Shown piece by piece: positions 16,002 through 24,696 of a DNA stretch of 54,532 bases. The notes under the pieces were generated by a model. It did not search any database, was not told the DNA's origin, and was given only the letters and a program-made list of their open reading frames with translations. Origin of the DNA: Bacillota bacterium (GTDB lineage: Bacteria; Bacillota; Negativicutes; Sporomusales; CTSoil-080). Both the position numbers and the translations under genes were made by a program. The stretch's first letter is position 1. Every line of letters starts with the position of its first letter. The DNA lies in the NCBI GenBank assembly GCA_017889625.1, contig JAGGAD010000022.1:1-54532 (forward strand). The letters are read 5' to 3'.

Positions 16002-16781
16002 TCAAGCCCCTATAATTACAGTATTCTTAAAAAATACCGTTGTTAAGCCAATGTTAAGAAATTGTAAATATAAACGCCGAAAATCAACAAAATGATTTTC
16101 GGCGTTTATGCAACTGCTTAACTTCCACTGGGTTATAGCTTCCGCTACTGCTGGTTCTTGTTCAAATTTAGCCCGCAGGTGCCTAATATGAACATCAACA
16201 GTCCGCGTATCACCGAAGTATTCGTAGCCCCAGACCTTTTCTAAAAGTTGTTCCCTCGTAAAAACTTTACCGATATTTGTAATCAAAAGTTTCAGCAATT
16301 CATATTCTTTGGGAGTTAATTCCATTTTCTCTTTTCTTAAATATACATCATATCGACTAAAGTTCAACCGCAAATTACCAATAACAAGTTCACCTTCAGG
16401 CAACGGGTTCTTTTGCCCTCGCCGAAGCACCGCCTTGACTCTCGCTACCAATTCACGGGGACTAAATGGTTTTGTCATATAGTCATCCGCCCCTAATTCC
16501 AGGCCAACGACTTTATCAAATTCGTCATCCCGGGCGGTTAGCATGATAATAGGAATTCCCGCAGTATTTCGGTCGCTTTTTAGCGTTCGGCACACTTCTA
16601 AGCCATCCATTCCCGGTAGCATGAGATCAAGAATAATTAGTTCTGGCCGATTTTGGGCCATACTTATCACCGCTAAACCATCAGCAGCTTCACTAACAGT
16701 ATAACCGGCTTTTGCTAAATTGAATTTGACCAGTTCCCGAATCGAAACCTCATCATCAACAACTAATATTGTTCCAGCCAT
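16002..16781 (-). CDS. phoB: Phosphate response regulator PhoB/PhoP with altered C-terminus
   Basis: 259 residues from the ATG at 16781 behind GGAGG. The receiver domain has the acidic pocket D9-D10, phosphoacceptor D52 (LIILDLMLPGMDG) and the conserved Lys in YMTKPFSPREL. The OmpR-type winged helix follows (ELTPKEYELLKLL, VFTREQLLEKVWGYEY, TRTVDVHIRHLRAKFEQEP). The expected closing hairpin, of the type TVRGVGYKF, is absent. After AVAEAIT the frame runs on as QWKLSSCINAENHF through a terminator hairpin, the attachment repeat and into the island. The last 40 or so residues are therefore not family sequence. DNA binding may be weakened, or the end may reflect a deletion or sequence error. Confidence 0.85.
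   Translation of the reverse strand: MAGTILVVDDEVSIRELVKFNLAKAGYTVSEAADGLAVISMAQNRPELIILDLMLPGMDGLEVCRTLKSDRNTAGIPIIMLTARDDEFDKVVGLELGADDYMTKPFSPRELVARVKAVLRRGQKNPLPEGELVIGNLRLNFSRYDVYLRKEKMELTPKEYELLKLLITNIGKVFTREQLLEKVWGYEYFGDTRTVDVHIRHLRAKFEQEPAVAEAITQWKLSSCINAENHFVDFRRLYLQFLNIGLTTVFFKNTVIIGA
16038..16056. repeat. Attachment-site direct repeat, phoB side
   Basis: Identical to 7167-7185. It contains two TGTTAA half-sites and lies downstream of the phoB hairpin. Confidence 0.85.
16041..16068 (-). promoter_or_regulatory. Pho box half left on the phoB side of the island
   Basis: TGTTAA at 16041, TGTTAA at 16052 and TGTAAA at 16063 are exactly 11 bp apart; on the minus strand they read TTTACA, TTAACA, TTAACA. 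This is the Gram-positive PhoP direct-repeat pattern. It now faces the island and not pstB, which is 8.9 kb away. Confidence 0.7.
16071..16108. terminator. Hairpin at the 3' end of phoB
   Basis: Sixteen-base perfect arms TAAACGCCGAAAATCA and TGATTTTCGGCGTTTA around a 6-base loop. It has the shape of a terminator, yet the phoB frame runs through it with no stop. Confidence 0.75.
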
Positions 16782-16824
16782 ATACAAACCTCCGCTGGAT
16801 TTATATTTATAAATTTTAGGTAAA

Positions 16825-16851
16825 CAAAAACCGGGAGCTAACCCGGCTTTT
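16825..16851 (-). terminator. Terminator after hup
   Basis: GCCGGGTTAGCTCCCGGT on the minus strand followed by TTTTGTTT. It lies just past the hup stop. Confidence 0.75.
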
Positions 16852-16862
16852 AGTTTGTAATA

Positions 16863-17138
16863 TTATTTATTAACACTATCTTTCAGACCTTTACCAGCTT
16901 TGAACACGGGAGTTTTAGACGCTTCAATAGTGATTTCTTCTCCAGTTTGTGGATTGCGTCCTTTACGTTCCTGGCGCTCTTTTACTTCAAAAGTGCCAAA
17001 ACCAATAATTTGAACTTTATCGTTCTGGGCAAGAGCTTCTTCTACAGTGGTAAATAAAGCGTTGATGGCCTTCTCTGCATCTTTTTTGGTTATGCCAGCC
17101 TTATCGGCAACGCTAGCCACCAATTCAGTTTTATTCAC
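16863..17138 (-). CDS. hup: HU family DNA-binding protein
   Basis: 91 residues, full HU length, GTG start behind AAGGGGG. It carries the family signature around [18 protein letters not shown] and the beta-arm proline region (RNPQTGEEI), with a basic C-terminal helix. HU bends and packs DNA as a dimer. The single-gene unit ends at its own terminator; 98 bp upstream is yabN. Confidence 0.97.
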   Translation of the reverse strand: MNKTELVASVADKAGITKKDAEKAINALFTTVEEALAQNDKVQIIGFGTFEVKERQERKGRNPQTGEEITIEASKTPVFKAGKGLKDSVNK

Positions 17139-17236
17139 AAATACTTCCCCCTTGTCATTTTGGATACTTTTAGCATTATTCGCTATTCTTCGATTTATTC
17201 CTTCTAATCCATTAAAAGATTGTACTAATTTACCGT

Positions 17237-18706
17237 TTATATCTCCTTTTTAAGCTTTTCACGGTCTTTAGCTTCATTCCAATAACCATCTAATTGCTTT
17301 AAAGTAAGTTTTTCCCATTGAAGTTTTTGTAGCTTAACTTGATTTTCAATATAATTAAACCGGCGAATAAATTTATTGTTGGTGACCGTAAGCGCCGTTT
17401 CTGGTTCTAATCCTAAAAACCTCGCTAGGTTAACGACACTAAACAACACATCACCAAGTTCTTCTTCTGCGGCAGCCCCGTTCTTAAAAGCCACCTCCTT
17501 TAGTTCCTGCAGTTCTTCCTGTATTTTTTCCCATACCGGGCCTATACTATTCCAATCAAAGCCTACTTTAGCTGCTTTACCTTGAAGTTTGTATGCTCGC
17601 ATTAAGCTTGGCATACCTTTGGGTACCCCATCCAATATCCCCGGACGCTCAGCTTGCTTTTCCTGCTTTTTAATCTTATCCCAGTTCAAAACTACTTCAG
17701 CGGCATCGCTAACACTAATGTTCCCAAATACATGAGGATGGCGCCGAACCAGTTTTTGGGTAACTTCATCAATAACGTCCTGCATGCTAAAGGCACCGCA
17801 TTCCTCAGCTACCCGGCAATGAAACACTATCTGAAGCAATAAATCCCCGAGTTCTTCGCATAACTTGTCCTCTTCAGCTAGCTCAATAGCTTCTAAGACT
17901 TCATAAACTTCTTCGACAATGTATCGCCGCAGACTGAGATGGGTTTGCTCAATGTCCCATACACAACCGCCCGGAGACCGTAATTTAGCCATAACATCAG
18001 TCAACGGTGCCAGACTAAAGGTCTGCTGTTTTAACTTATGTTCCGGAACATAAACGCTGGTAAGATGATCAATTACCGCTACCCGGTCAAGTTCAAACAG
18101 CGGCACATTTAGGACAGTTTCATCAGGCAGCCCTAAATTACGGACAACGGTAATATTATAATCGTCCGGATAATTATCCATTAGACTTAGTTTGACATCT
18201 GAAGCTACTTGGCGGTTGTACACTTGCGTAACAACCAGCGCTGTTTCTAATTGGACTGGCAATTTTATAATATCAGCGGCATCAACTACCGTCAACCCAC
18301 CGATTGGATCTATACCTAACCTTACATATAGAAGATCGAGAAAGCTCATTCCAGGGATAACTTTGACATTTACTCCAGCTTCTTTTCCCGCTTTCCGGAT
18401 AAGTGCTACTGACTGTTCAGCAACAGCCGGACTGCCGGGAACAGCATAAATTACTCTCCCCAGCTGTTTGGCCTGATCAATACAATTATCTGCAATAGCC
18501 TGATAGACTTCTTCAAAGGACGCATAGCGCTCATACATTTCATCATAGCTTGTAAATTTTATTTTTCTAGTTTTTAGTCCTTCAACCGCCGGATGTTTAG
18601 CGGTACGCAACAGTAACTTAGATGCTGATTCTAAAAGTTCAAAGGCCTCCACGGTTATTAGGTTAAACCCGCCTGGCCCCAAACCAACTATAATAATTTC
18701 AGCCAT
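17237..18706 (-). CDS. yabN: YabN-type fusion: tetrapyrrole methylase-like domain + MazG pyrophosphohydrolase
   Basis: 489 residues. Residues 1-220 form the SAM-dependent tetrapyrrole methylase fold ([32 protein letters not shown]). Residues 240-489 hold two MazG units, with [21 protein letters not shown] and [13 protein letters not shown], then [16 protein letters not shown]. MazG hydrolyses nucleoside triphosphates to monophosphates and pyrophosphate, cleaning the nucleotide pool. The substrate of the methylase half is not known. The ATG follows AAGGAGG, which overlaps the end of spoVB, so the two are co-transcribed. The same yabM-yabN-like order occurs in Bacillus near mfd and spoVT. Confidence 0.93.
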   Translation of the reverse strand: MAEIIIVGLGPGGFNLITVEAFELLESASKLLLRTAKHPAVEGLKTRKIKFTSYDEMYERYASFEEVYQAIADNCIDQAKQLGRVIYAVPGSPAVAEQSVALIRKAGKEAGVNVKVIPGMSFLDLLYVRLGIDPIGGLTVVDAADIIKLPVQLETALVVTQVYNRQVASDVKLSLMDNYPDDYNITVVRNLGLPDETVLNVPLFELDRVAVIDHLTSVYVPEHKLKQQTFSLAPLTDVMAKLRSPGGCVWDIEQTHLSLRRYIVEEVYEVLEAIELAEEDKLCEELGDLLLQIVFHCRVAEECGAFSMQDVIDEVTQKLVRRHPHVFGNISVSDAAEVVLNWDKIKKQEKQAERPGILDGVPKGMPSLMRAYKLQGKAAKVGFDWNSIGPVWEKIQEELQELKEVAFKNGAAAEEELGDVLFSVVNLARFLGLEPETALTVTNNKFIRRFNYIENQVKLQKLQWEKLTLKQLDGYWNEAKDREKLKKEI

Positions 18707-18708
18707 AA

Positions 18709-20310
18709 TTACCTCCTTAGTATACCCACAGAATGCAGCAAACGAACCAGCCTGGCCCCCACTTTCGGAACGCGCTCAATATCCCTAGCATTAACGCCAC
18801 CTACTAAAAGCAGGATTACACCATAGATGACCCCACCAACGGCTATTGCAACCAAGGTGGCTATGCTATTATGGAGTAGTCTGGTCATAACGGTATCGTA
18901 AGTTATTAGTACTGCGCCCCCCATTACCGCAGCTGCCACTACCGCCCTCAGGGTATCTTTTATGTCAAGTGAAAAGCCTACATAACGGTAGACAAAAATC
19001 ATGTTTAGCAGTGCTGCTACCCCAAAGTCGGCGTTGGTTGCCCAGGCCGCCCCTTTTATCCCAAACTCCGGCATAGCTGTCAGAACCCAGCTCATGATTA
19101 TTTTTACTCCTGCTGAAATTGCCATATTTACGACCGGTATGGCGGTATGGCCTAACCCTTGCAGCACGCCGGTCGTAACTTGATGAATCCCTAAAAGAAA
19201 AACGCCTATCGACATAACCGCAATAGATGTACCCGCATTCGGCGTACTATACAGCATAAGCGAGATAGGTTCTGCTAAAAGCCACATACCGATAAATGCC
19301 GGTATTGTTATAAGATTAGATATGCGCATAGCAGTTTTAGTTCGCTGCAATACTTGCTGCCGATTATTTAGAGTAAACGCTTCCGATACTGCCGGAACAA
19401 GACTAGCTGCTAATGATGCAGTCAAAATAGTCGGCAAGTTAACCAATGGTACCGCCATTCCCGTAAGGTACCCGAATAATTCGGTAGCATGTTCTACGCT
19501 AAAGCCCGCAGCTTCTAATCTGGCTGGAACTATAAACAAGTCAATGCTTGATACTACAGGCAGCATAATATTAGCTAGCGACACCGGCAACGCCAGTTTG
19601 ACAATACGGGAAATAATACTTATCCCGGACTCCCGATTCAATACCGTCTGATTATCAATATGACGCTGAAAGTCTCGCTTTCCCCGCCAGTAAAAATAAA
19701 TGAGTACGATAAGTCCGGCAGCAGCACCAGGTGCAGCCCCAAAACTAGCCCCAGCGGCTGCAAACTCAATGCCTTGAGGCAATAAAAGGTAAGCAAACAG
19801 AATCATAGTAACAACCCGGAAAAACTGTTCAATAATCTGCGACACCGCAGTAGGAGTCATCATTTGCAGCCCTTGGAAGTAGCCGCGATAGCTAGACAAT
19901 ACCGTTACAAAGAAAATAGCTGGCGCTAATACGGCAATTGCATAATACGCTCTTGGATCGCGAACAAAATGGGCATCAATAAGCCACCCCGCACCAAAAT
20001 ACAATAAAAATGTAAAGGCAAGACCTGTGATCGCCAAAACTGCCAACGAAATACGAAAAACCCGGCTTGCGCCGCGATAGTCCCCCAGCGCTATTTTTTC
20101 TGCAACAATAATCGATATTGCAACAGGAATGCCGGCTGAAGATACACTTAACGCTAAAAGATAAATCGGGTAGGCCATCTGATATAGGCCAATTCCCTCT
20201 CCGCCTAACAGTCGCGACAGTAATATACGGTTAACCGAACCAATTAATTTTACTACAATACCAGCTACCGTTAATATTAAGGCGCCTTTTAAAAATGTAT
20301 CTTTACTCAA
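18709..20310 (-). CDS. spoVB: SpoVB/MurJ-like polysaccharide flippase
   Basis: About 533 residues with 12-14 hydrophobic segments and the MATE/MOP fold of lipid-linked oligosaccharide flippases (FLKGALILTVAGIVVKLIG, GGEGIGLYQMAYPIYLL, SSAGIPVAISIIVAEK). I place the start at TTG 20310 because it follows AGAGG and gives the family-like MSKDTFLKG beginning; an in-frame ATG at 20334 has no ribosome site. SpoVB is needed for spore cortex formation, and the close paralogue YabM also lies near yabN. Which of the two this is cannot be settled from sequence. It shares an operon with yabN. Confidence 0.85.
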   Translation of the reverse strand: MSKDTFLKGALILTVAGIVVKLIGSVNRILLSRLLGGEGIGLYQMAYPIYLLALSVSSAGIPVAISIIVAEKIALGDYRGASRVFRISLAVLAITGLAFTFLLYFGAGWLIDAHFVRDPRAYYAIAVLAPAIFFVTVLSSYRGYFQGLQMMTPTAVSQIIEQFFRVVTMILFAYLLLPQGIEFAAAGASFGAAPGAAAGLIVLIYFYWRGKRDFQRHIDNQTVLNRESGISIISRIVKLALPVSLANIMLPVVSSIDLFIVPARLEAAGFSVEHATELFGYLTGMAVPLVNLPTILTASLAASLVPAVSEAFTLNNRQQVLQRTKTAMRISNLITIPAFIGMWLLAEPISLMLYSTPNAGTSIAVMSIGVFLLGIHQVTTGVLQGLGHTAIPVVNMAISAGVKIIMSWVLTAMPEFGIKGAAWATNADFGVAALLNMIFVYRYVGFSLDIKDTLRAVVAAAVMGGAVLITYDTVMTRLLHNSIATLVAIAVGGVIYGVILLLVGGVNARDIERVPKVGARLVRLLHSVGILRR

Positions 20311-20344
20311 TATATAGTCATTCCTCTCACCCATGTTAGCTTGA

Positions 20345-20390
20345 ACTTTCGTTAAAACACTTAAGTCCGCATAATTGTTTTAACGAAAGT
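20345..20390. promoter_or_regulatory. Large hairpin in the spoVB-like leader
   Basis: Perfect 15-bp inverted repeat, actttcgttaaaaca at 20345-20359 and its complement at 20376-20390, with a 16-base loop. It lies between the likely promoter and the start codon, so it would form near the 5' end of the mRNA, or act as an operator. No T-run follows, so it is not a simple terminator. Confidence 0.7.
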
Positions 20391-20394
20391 GCAC

Positions 20395-20416
20395 ATTATA
20401 TTATAACAAAATATGC
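20395..20416 (-). promoter_or_regulatory. Possible promoter of the spoVB-yabN operon
   Basis: Two overlapping TATAAT hexamers (20405-20400 and 20400-20395) could be sigma-A -10 boxes, with poor -35 matches. GCATATTT at 20416-20409 is a perfect sigma-E type -35, but its -10 is weak (TGTGCACT). Either or both may be used. Confidence 0.4.
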
Positions 20417-20509
20417 TAATACTTAAAACACTTTCCATAAATGTTACACAATTTTAGTCTGCCTAACCCCGCATCAGCCGCTATTCTTTTTATCTAAATT
20501 TCACCTAAC

Positions 20510-20545
20510 AGAAAAGTAGCGGACTAAAGTCTCCGCTACTTTTCT
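20510..20545. terminator. Terminator after spoVT
   Basis: Fourteen-base perfect arms AGAAAAGTAGCGGA and TCCGCTACTTTTCT around an 8-base loop, just past the spoVT stop. Confidence 0.8.
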
Positions 20546-20552
20546 ATAACTA

Positions 20553-21119
20553 TTATTGAGACATTTGTTTTGCCAGAAAGCCTGCGGCAGTTTCAGCTAA
20601 TTTGATTTCCATATCGCCCATCTGAATCCCCGCTTCTTTCGAGCAAATTATAACTGCCCCTATCGCATCTCCTTCAACGATAATCGGTGAGATTACTTCC
20701 GCAGTGAATTTGCAGACTTCGTCTTCTTCACAGTCTGCCGCACAGCCTTGACAATGTTTATATTCACCCGGGTTATTAATTAAGGCCGTTTTACGTTCTT
20801 CCATTACCTTTTCGACGGCTGGCCCTAACGGTTTACTTAAAAACTCTTTTTTGGAAGCACCAGCGACTGCTACCACATTATCCCGGTCCGCAATCAATAT
20901 AACATGGCCTATTGCCTCATATAAAGAATCAGCATATTCTTTTGCAAAATCCCCCAGTTCTCCGACCGGAGAGTATTTCTTCAGAATCACCTCGCCTTCG
21001 CGATCTACATATATCTCTAACGGGTCACCTTCGCGAATCCGCAAAGTACGTCGAATCTCTTTCGGTATGACTACTCTGCCTAAATCATCAATCCTTCTGA
21101 CTATACCAGTCGCTTTCAC
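20553..21119 (-). CDS. spoVT: Stage V sporulation protein T, AbrB-type regulator
   Basis: 188 residues, GTG start behind GGGGGG. The N-terminal 50 residues form the AbrB swapped-hairpin domain (GIVRRIDDLGRVVIPKEIRR, LRIREGDPLEIYV). The C-terminal part is the SpoVT GAF-like domain (EAIGHVILIADRDNVVAVAG, ISPIIVEGDAIGAVIICS). SpoVT tunes late forespore genes with sigma-G. Inside the GAF-like domain is a cysteine cluster, HCQGCAADCEEDEVC (C-x2-C-x3-C-x5-C), that looks able to bind metal. A sigma-G-like promoter lies upstream. The gene is next to mfd, as in Bacillus. Confidence 0.95.
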   Translation of the reverse strand: MKATGIVRRIDDLGRVVIPKEIRRTLRIREGDPLEIYVDREGEVILKKYSPVGELGDFAKEYADSLYEAIGHVILIADRDNVVAVAGASKKEFLSKPLGPAVEKVMEERKTALINNPGEYKHCQGCAADCEEDEVCKFTAEVISPIIVEGDAIGAVIICSKEAGIQMGDMEIKLAETAAGFLAKQMSQ

Positions 21120-21162
21120 CAGTATCCCCCCTTTTCTACAGTTTCTGACATTTCTTCAGTGA

Positions 21163-21193
21163 TAGTATATATCCAGTTGTGCTCTTTTATTCA
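21163..21193 (-). promoter_or_regulatory. Sigma-G-type promoter of spoVT
   Basis: On the minus strand TGAATA (21193-21188), an 18-bp spacer, then TATACTA (21169-21163). The sigma-G consensus is close to TGAATA-N17-18-CATACTA. The site is about 45 bp upstream of the start codon. Confidence 0.65.
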
Positions 21194-21231
21194 TCTAGAC
21201 TATCGCACTAAAATGAGATTGTCTTCCAAAA

Positions 21232-24200
21232 TTATTGACCCGCTAACCCCTTTAAAATATCCATTATCCATTGGAAAAGCGTTGCCCCAGCGTTAGTTGT
21301 ACGCAACCGAATAAGCTGCGGCGGACCAGGCACAATACTTATTCTGGTCGGATATCGTTCTTTGAGGTTAAACAAATTATTCAAATTAACGTTAGGTTGT
21401 TCGCTAAAGGAAAGTTCAATATAGTCTTTTTGCTGAATAAGCGAACGTCCCCCAAATTGTCGCATTAAGTTCTTATAACGAGCTACAGTTAAAAGGTTTA
21501 GTACCGGTTTAGTCGGCTCGCCAAAACGGTCAATCAATTCATCCAGGATTTCTTGAACATGTTCTTCGCTACGAATTGCGGCTATTCGCTGATATATTTC
21601 AATTTTATGCATGGCGTCGCCAATATAGTCACTATCAAGATACGCATCAAGGTTTAATTCTAGCATAGGTTCAATCGGTGGAGGAGTTACTGCGGAACCA
21701 CTAAGTTCTTCAACCGCTTCATCCAGCAATCGACAATACATTTCAAAACCAACATTTATAATATGCCCATGTTGCTGCGGTCCTAGCAAATTACCCGTTC
21801 CTCTAATTTCCAAATCGCGCATAGCAATCTTAAAGCCAGCACCCAGTTCAGCAAATTCTTTGATCGCCTGTAATCTTTTTTCCGCTACCTCCGACAGCAC
21901 CTTATCCGGACGATAGGTAAAATACGCATAGGCCAATCGGCTTGACCTCCCAACTCGGCCACGCATTTGATATAGCTGTGACAACCCGAAGCGGTCGGCA
22001 TCATAAATAATGATAGTGTTAGCATTAGGCACATCCAAGCCATTTTCAATGATGCTAGTACAAACTAACACATCATAGTGACCCTCATAAAAATCTACCA
22101 TTGCCTGTTCAAGCAGTTCCTCCGGCATCTGCCCATGTGCTACTCGCAATCTGAGTTCGGGCATAAGCTCACCAAGCCTCTCCGCCATTCGGTCAATAGT
22201 TTGTACCCGATTATAGACAAAGTAAACTTGGCCGCCCCGCTTTATCTCTCTCCGGATAGCATCAACCATGATTTCCTCGCGGTGCTCTACCACATAGGTC
22301 TGTACCGGCAGCCGGTCCTCCGGCGGCGTCTCGATTATGCTCATATCTCTCAGACCTACTAAGGACATGTGCAGCGTACGAGGAATAGGCGTTGCACTCA
22401 AAGTCAGCACATCAACATTGGACCGCCAGGTTTTTAGTTTTTCTTTCTGGGCTACGCCAAACCGCTGTTCCTCATCAACAATCAGCAGCCCTAAATCTTT
22501 AAATACAATATCGCTGTTTAGTATTCGATGGGTACCGATCAAAATATCAGTCTGACCACTGGCCACTCGGACCGCCGTCTCCCGCTGTTCTTTGGGGCTG
22601 CGAAATCGACTGATTACCTCGACTGCCGAAGAAAAGTGTTCCAATCGGCTAGTAAAAGTCTGGTAATGCTGTTGAGCCAGCACCGTAGTCGGCACTAACA
22701 CTGCCACTTGTTTGCCACTCATTATGGCTTTAAAGGCCGCTCTAATCGCCACCTCAGTTTTTCCAAACCCTACATCGCCGCATAATAGCCGATCCATTGG
22801 CAGTTCACGTTCCATATCGGCTTTAATTTCCTTAACTGCCCTGAGCTGATCAGCAGTTTCTTCAAAGACAAAAGAGTCTTCAAATTCCCGTTGCCAAGGA
22901 GTGTCCGGCTGAAAGGCAAACCCTTTGGCAATTTGCCGCTGGGCATAAAGCTCGATAAGTTCCTTGGCTAAATCCGTGGCTGCAGCTTTAGCTTTGGTTT
23001 TGACTTTAAGCCAATCACTGCCTCCCATCCGATGCAACCTGGGAACTTCCCCCTCAGCGCCAATATACTTTTGCAATAACTGCACCTGGTCAGTAGGAAC
23101 ATATAATTTGTCTTCACCGGAATAACGGATAAGTAGATAGTCTTTATGCACCCCAGCTACATCTAAGGTTTCTACGCCAACATATTTACCAATACCATGG
23201 GTAACATGTACCACATAGTCACCAATATTTATATCTCTAAAATAAGTAATTTGCCGTTCACGGTCGCCTCTGGACGAACGCTGTTTTTTCTGTCGGCCAA
23301 AGATGTCCCGTTCGGTTAAAACTACCAAGCGCGCATTGGTAAATTCAAAGCCCGTACCAAGAACGCCGACTGTCACTAATACGCTTTTACTTTTTATTAT
23401 AAGCTGCTCTGAAAAGACCGCCGAGACACCTTCTTGTTTTAAGCTATCTTTCAGCGCAATTGCTTTTTCCTGATTGGACATGAAAATTATGACATTGTAT
23501 GCATGGCTTTGCCAGCTATTTAATTCATCTAACAGTAATTCCATCTGACGATGAAAGGTCGCCACACCTTTAGCTGATAAACTAACTATTTTAACCGGTT
23601 CTGTAGCTGCAACCTTTTGCAATAATAGCGACATATAGATAATCTTATACGGATAAGCTACTTTTACTAATTCCGGCCAATTAATAACATGACTTTTTAA
23701 TTCAGGGTTTTCTTTTACCAGTTTTCCAAGTTGTTCTCTGATTCGGGCTGGCTCATCAAAAACCACTGCCGCGTCTTCAGGAAAATACGATACTATCGAT
23801 TGCCGTGTTCCCACTGCTTCAGGCTCGGCTAACGGCATAATATCTACATGCTCCAAGGTCTCCCTAGATCTTTGGGTGGCAGTTTCGAATTCCCGCAATG
23901 AATCAACTTCATCACCGAAAAGCTCCATCCGAATTGGATTGGTTCGGTTAACCGCAAAAATGTCAATTATTCCGCCCCGAACACTAAACTGACCGCGGCT
24001 TTCAACTTGATCAACCCGTTCATAGCCAAACTGTACCAAATTAGTTAATAGCTGATCCCTCGCAATTTGTTGACCATTTATTACAGTCACGCGGTTATTT
24101 ATAAAAGCTTGTTTCGGCAACACCTTTTGAGCTATCGCCTCAACGCCAGCTAGCACAATAACTTTTTCTCCCCGAACCAGCCGACTAAGTACATCCATCC

Positions 24201-24507
24201 TTTTAGCGGCCAATTCTACGCTTTTAGCGGCAGCCGAAAATGTTATGATATCTTGAGCTGGCAGTTCTAAAACAACTGTTTGAGGTAATAAAGTTGTAAG
24301 ATCAGTTTTTATTTGTTCTAATGCTTCCCGTCCGGCGGCAATGACAACAAGCGGTCTGCTTTTTTTCACTTGAGCCGCAGCTAATAAAACTGTTTTTTGT
24401 GTTCCGGTAATCCCATAAATTAAGCTTTGGCCATCTTTTTCGCATAACACATCTACAGCTTGCCCAAAATTAGCATCCCGACTACTAGCTTTAAATAATT
24501 CTTCCAT
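21232..24507 (-). CDS. mfd: Transcription-repair coupling factor Mfd
   Basis: 1091 residues from the ATG at 24507 (GGGG five bases upstream); a GTG six bases earlier is possible. The order is typical: UvrB-like N-terminal region, linker, RNA polymerase-interacting domain (INIGDYVVHVTHGIGKYVG), then a RecG-like motor with Walker A LCGDVGFGKTEVAIRAAF, Walker B IVDEEQRFGV, SATPIPRTLHMS and QMRGRVGRS, and a C-terminal TRCF domain. Mfd removes stalled RNA polymerase and recruits UvrA. Full length, no damage seen. No ribosome site conflict; the next upstream gene is fin, about 210 bp away. Confidence 0.97.
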   Translation of the reverse strand: MEELFKASSRDANFGQAVDVLCEKDGQSLIYGITGTQKTVLLAAAQVKKSRPLVVIAAGREALEQIKTDLTTLLPQTVVLELPAQDIITFSAAAKSVELAAKRMDVLSRLVRGEKVIVLAGVEAIAQKVLPKQAFINNRVTVINGQQIARDQLLTNLVQFGYERVDQVESRGQFSVRGGIIDIFAVNRTNPIRMELFGDEVDSLREFETATQRSRETLEHVDIMPLAEPEAVGTRQSIVSYFPEDAAVVFDEPARIREQLGKLVKENPELKSHVINWPELVKVAYPYKIIYMSLLLQKVAATEPVKIVSLSAKGVATFHRQMELLLDELNSWQSHAYNVIIFMSNQEKAIALKDSLKQEGVSAVFSEQLIIKSKSVLVTVGVLGTGFEFTNARLVVLTERDIFGRQKKQRSSRGDRERQITYFRDINIGDYVVHVTHGIGKYVGVETLDVAGVHKDYLLIRYSGEDKLYVPTDQVQLLQKYIGAEGEVPRLHRMGGSDWLKVKTKAKAAATDLAKELIELYAQRQIAKGFAFQPDTPWQREFEDSFVFEETADQLRAVKEIKADMERELPMDRLLCGDVGFGKTEVAIRAAFKAIMSGKQVAVLVPTTVLAQQHYQTFTSRLEHFSSAVEVISRFRSPKEQRETAVRVASGQTDILIGTHRILNSDIVFKDLGLLIVDEEQRFGVAQKEKLKTWRSNVDVLTLSATPIPRTLHMSLVGLRDMSIIETPPEDRLPVQTYVVEHREEIMVDAIRREIKRGGQVYFVYNRVQTIDRMAERLGELMPELRLRVAHGQMPEELLEQAMVDFYEGHYDVLVCTSIIENGLDVPNANTIIIYDADRFGLSQLYQMRGRVGRSSRLAYAYFTYRPDKVLSEVAEKRLQAIKEFAELGAGFKIAMRDLEIRGTGNLLGPQQHGHIINVGFEMYCRLLDEAVEELSGSAVTPPPIEPMLELNLDAYLDSDYIGDAMHKIEIYQRIAAIRSEEHVQEILDELIDRFGEPTKPVLNLLTVARYKNLMRQFGGRSLIQQKDYIELSFSEQPNVNLNNLFNLKERYPTRISIVPGPPQLIRLRTTNAGATLFQWIMDILKGLAGQ

Positions 24508-24696
24508 AAACACCCCATGCCAAATAGGGCTTTATTTTGTAAAGCCCTTTTATTCGTAACCAACATATTCTATCATTATCTGCTATCTGATTACGACTGC
24601 ACTCTAAAAATTCAAAATTCATTTTTCAACGTTCACATTGTATCATAATTTGGTCCTAACTTCTACCTTATCTCGCGTTATCGCCCGAAAATTTAG

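Larger units (their letters stand above)
7167..16056. mobile_element. 8.9-kb integrated island, satellite-like, inserted in the phoB-pstB intergenic region
   Basis: The same 19-bp sequence is found at 7167-7185 and 16038-16056. Between the copies are a tyrosine integrase at one end, Xre and MerR-like regulators, an excisionase-like protein, CHC2 primase-type and DUF3987-type ATPase proteins, an iteron-rich region and unknown small genes. Outside are pstB and phoB, which belong to one regulon. There are no capsid, tail, terminase, relaxase or type IV secretion genes. This fits a phage satellite or a small integrative element that depends on a helper; which one cannot be told from sequence alone. 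Confidence 0.85.

Noticed and set aside
7167-16056. Complete prophage
   Set aside because: No terminase, portal, capsid, tail, holin or lysin genes are present in 8.9 kb.
7167-16056. Conjugative transposon of the Tn916 type
   Set aside because: The integrase is similar in kind, but there is no relaxase, coupling protein or type IV secretion gene.
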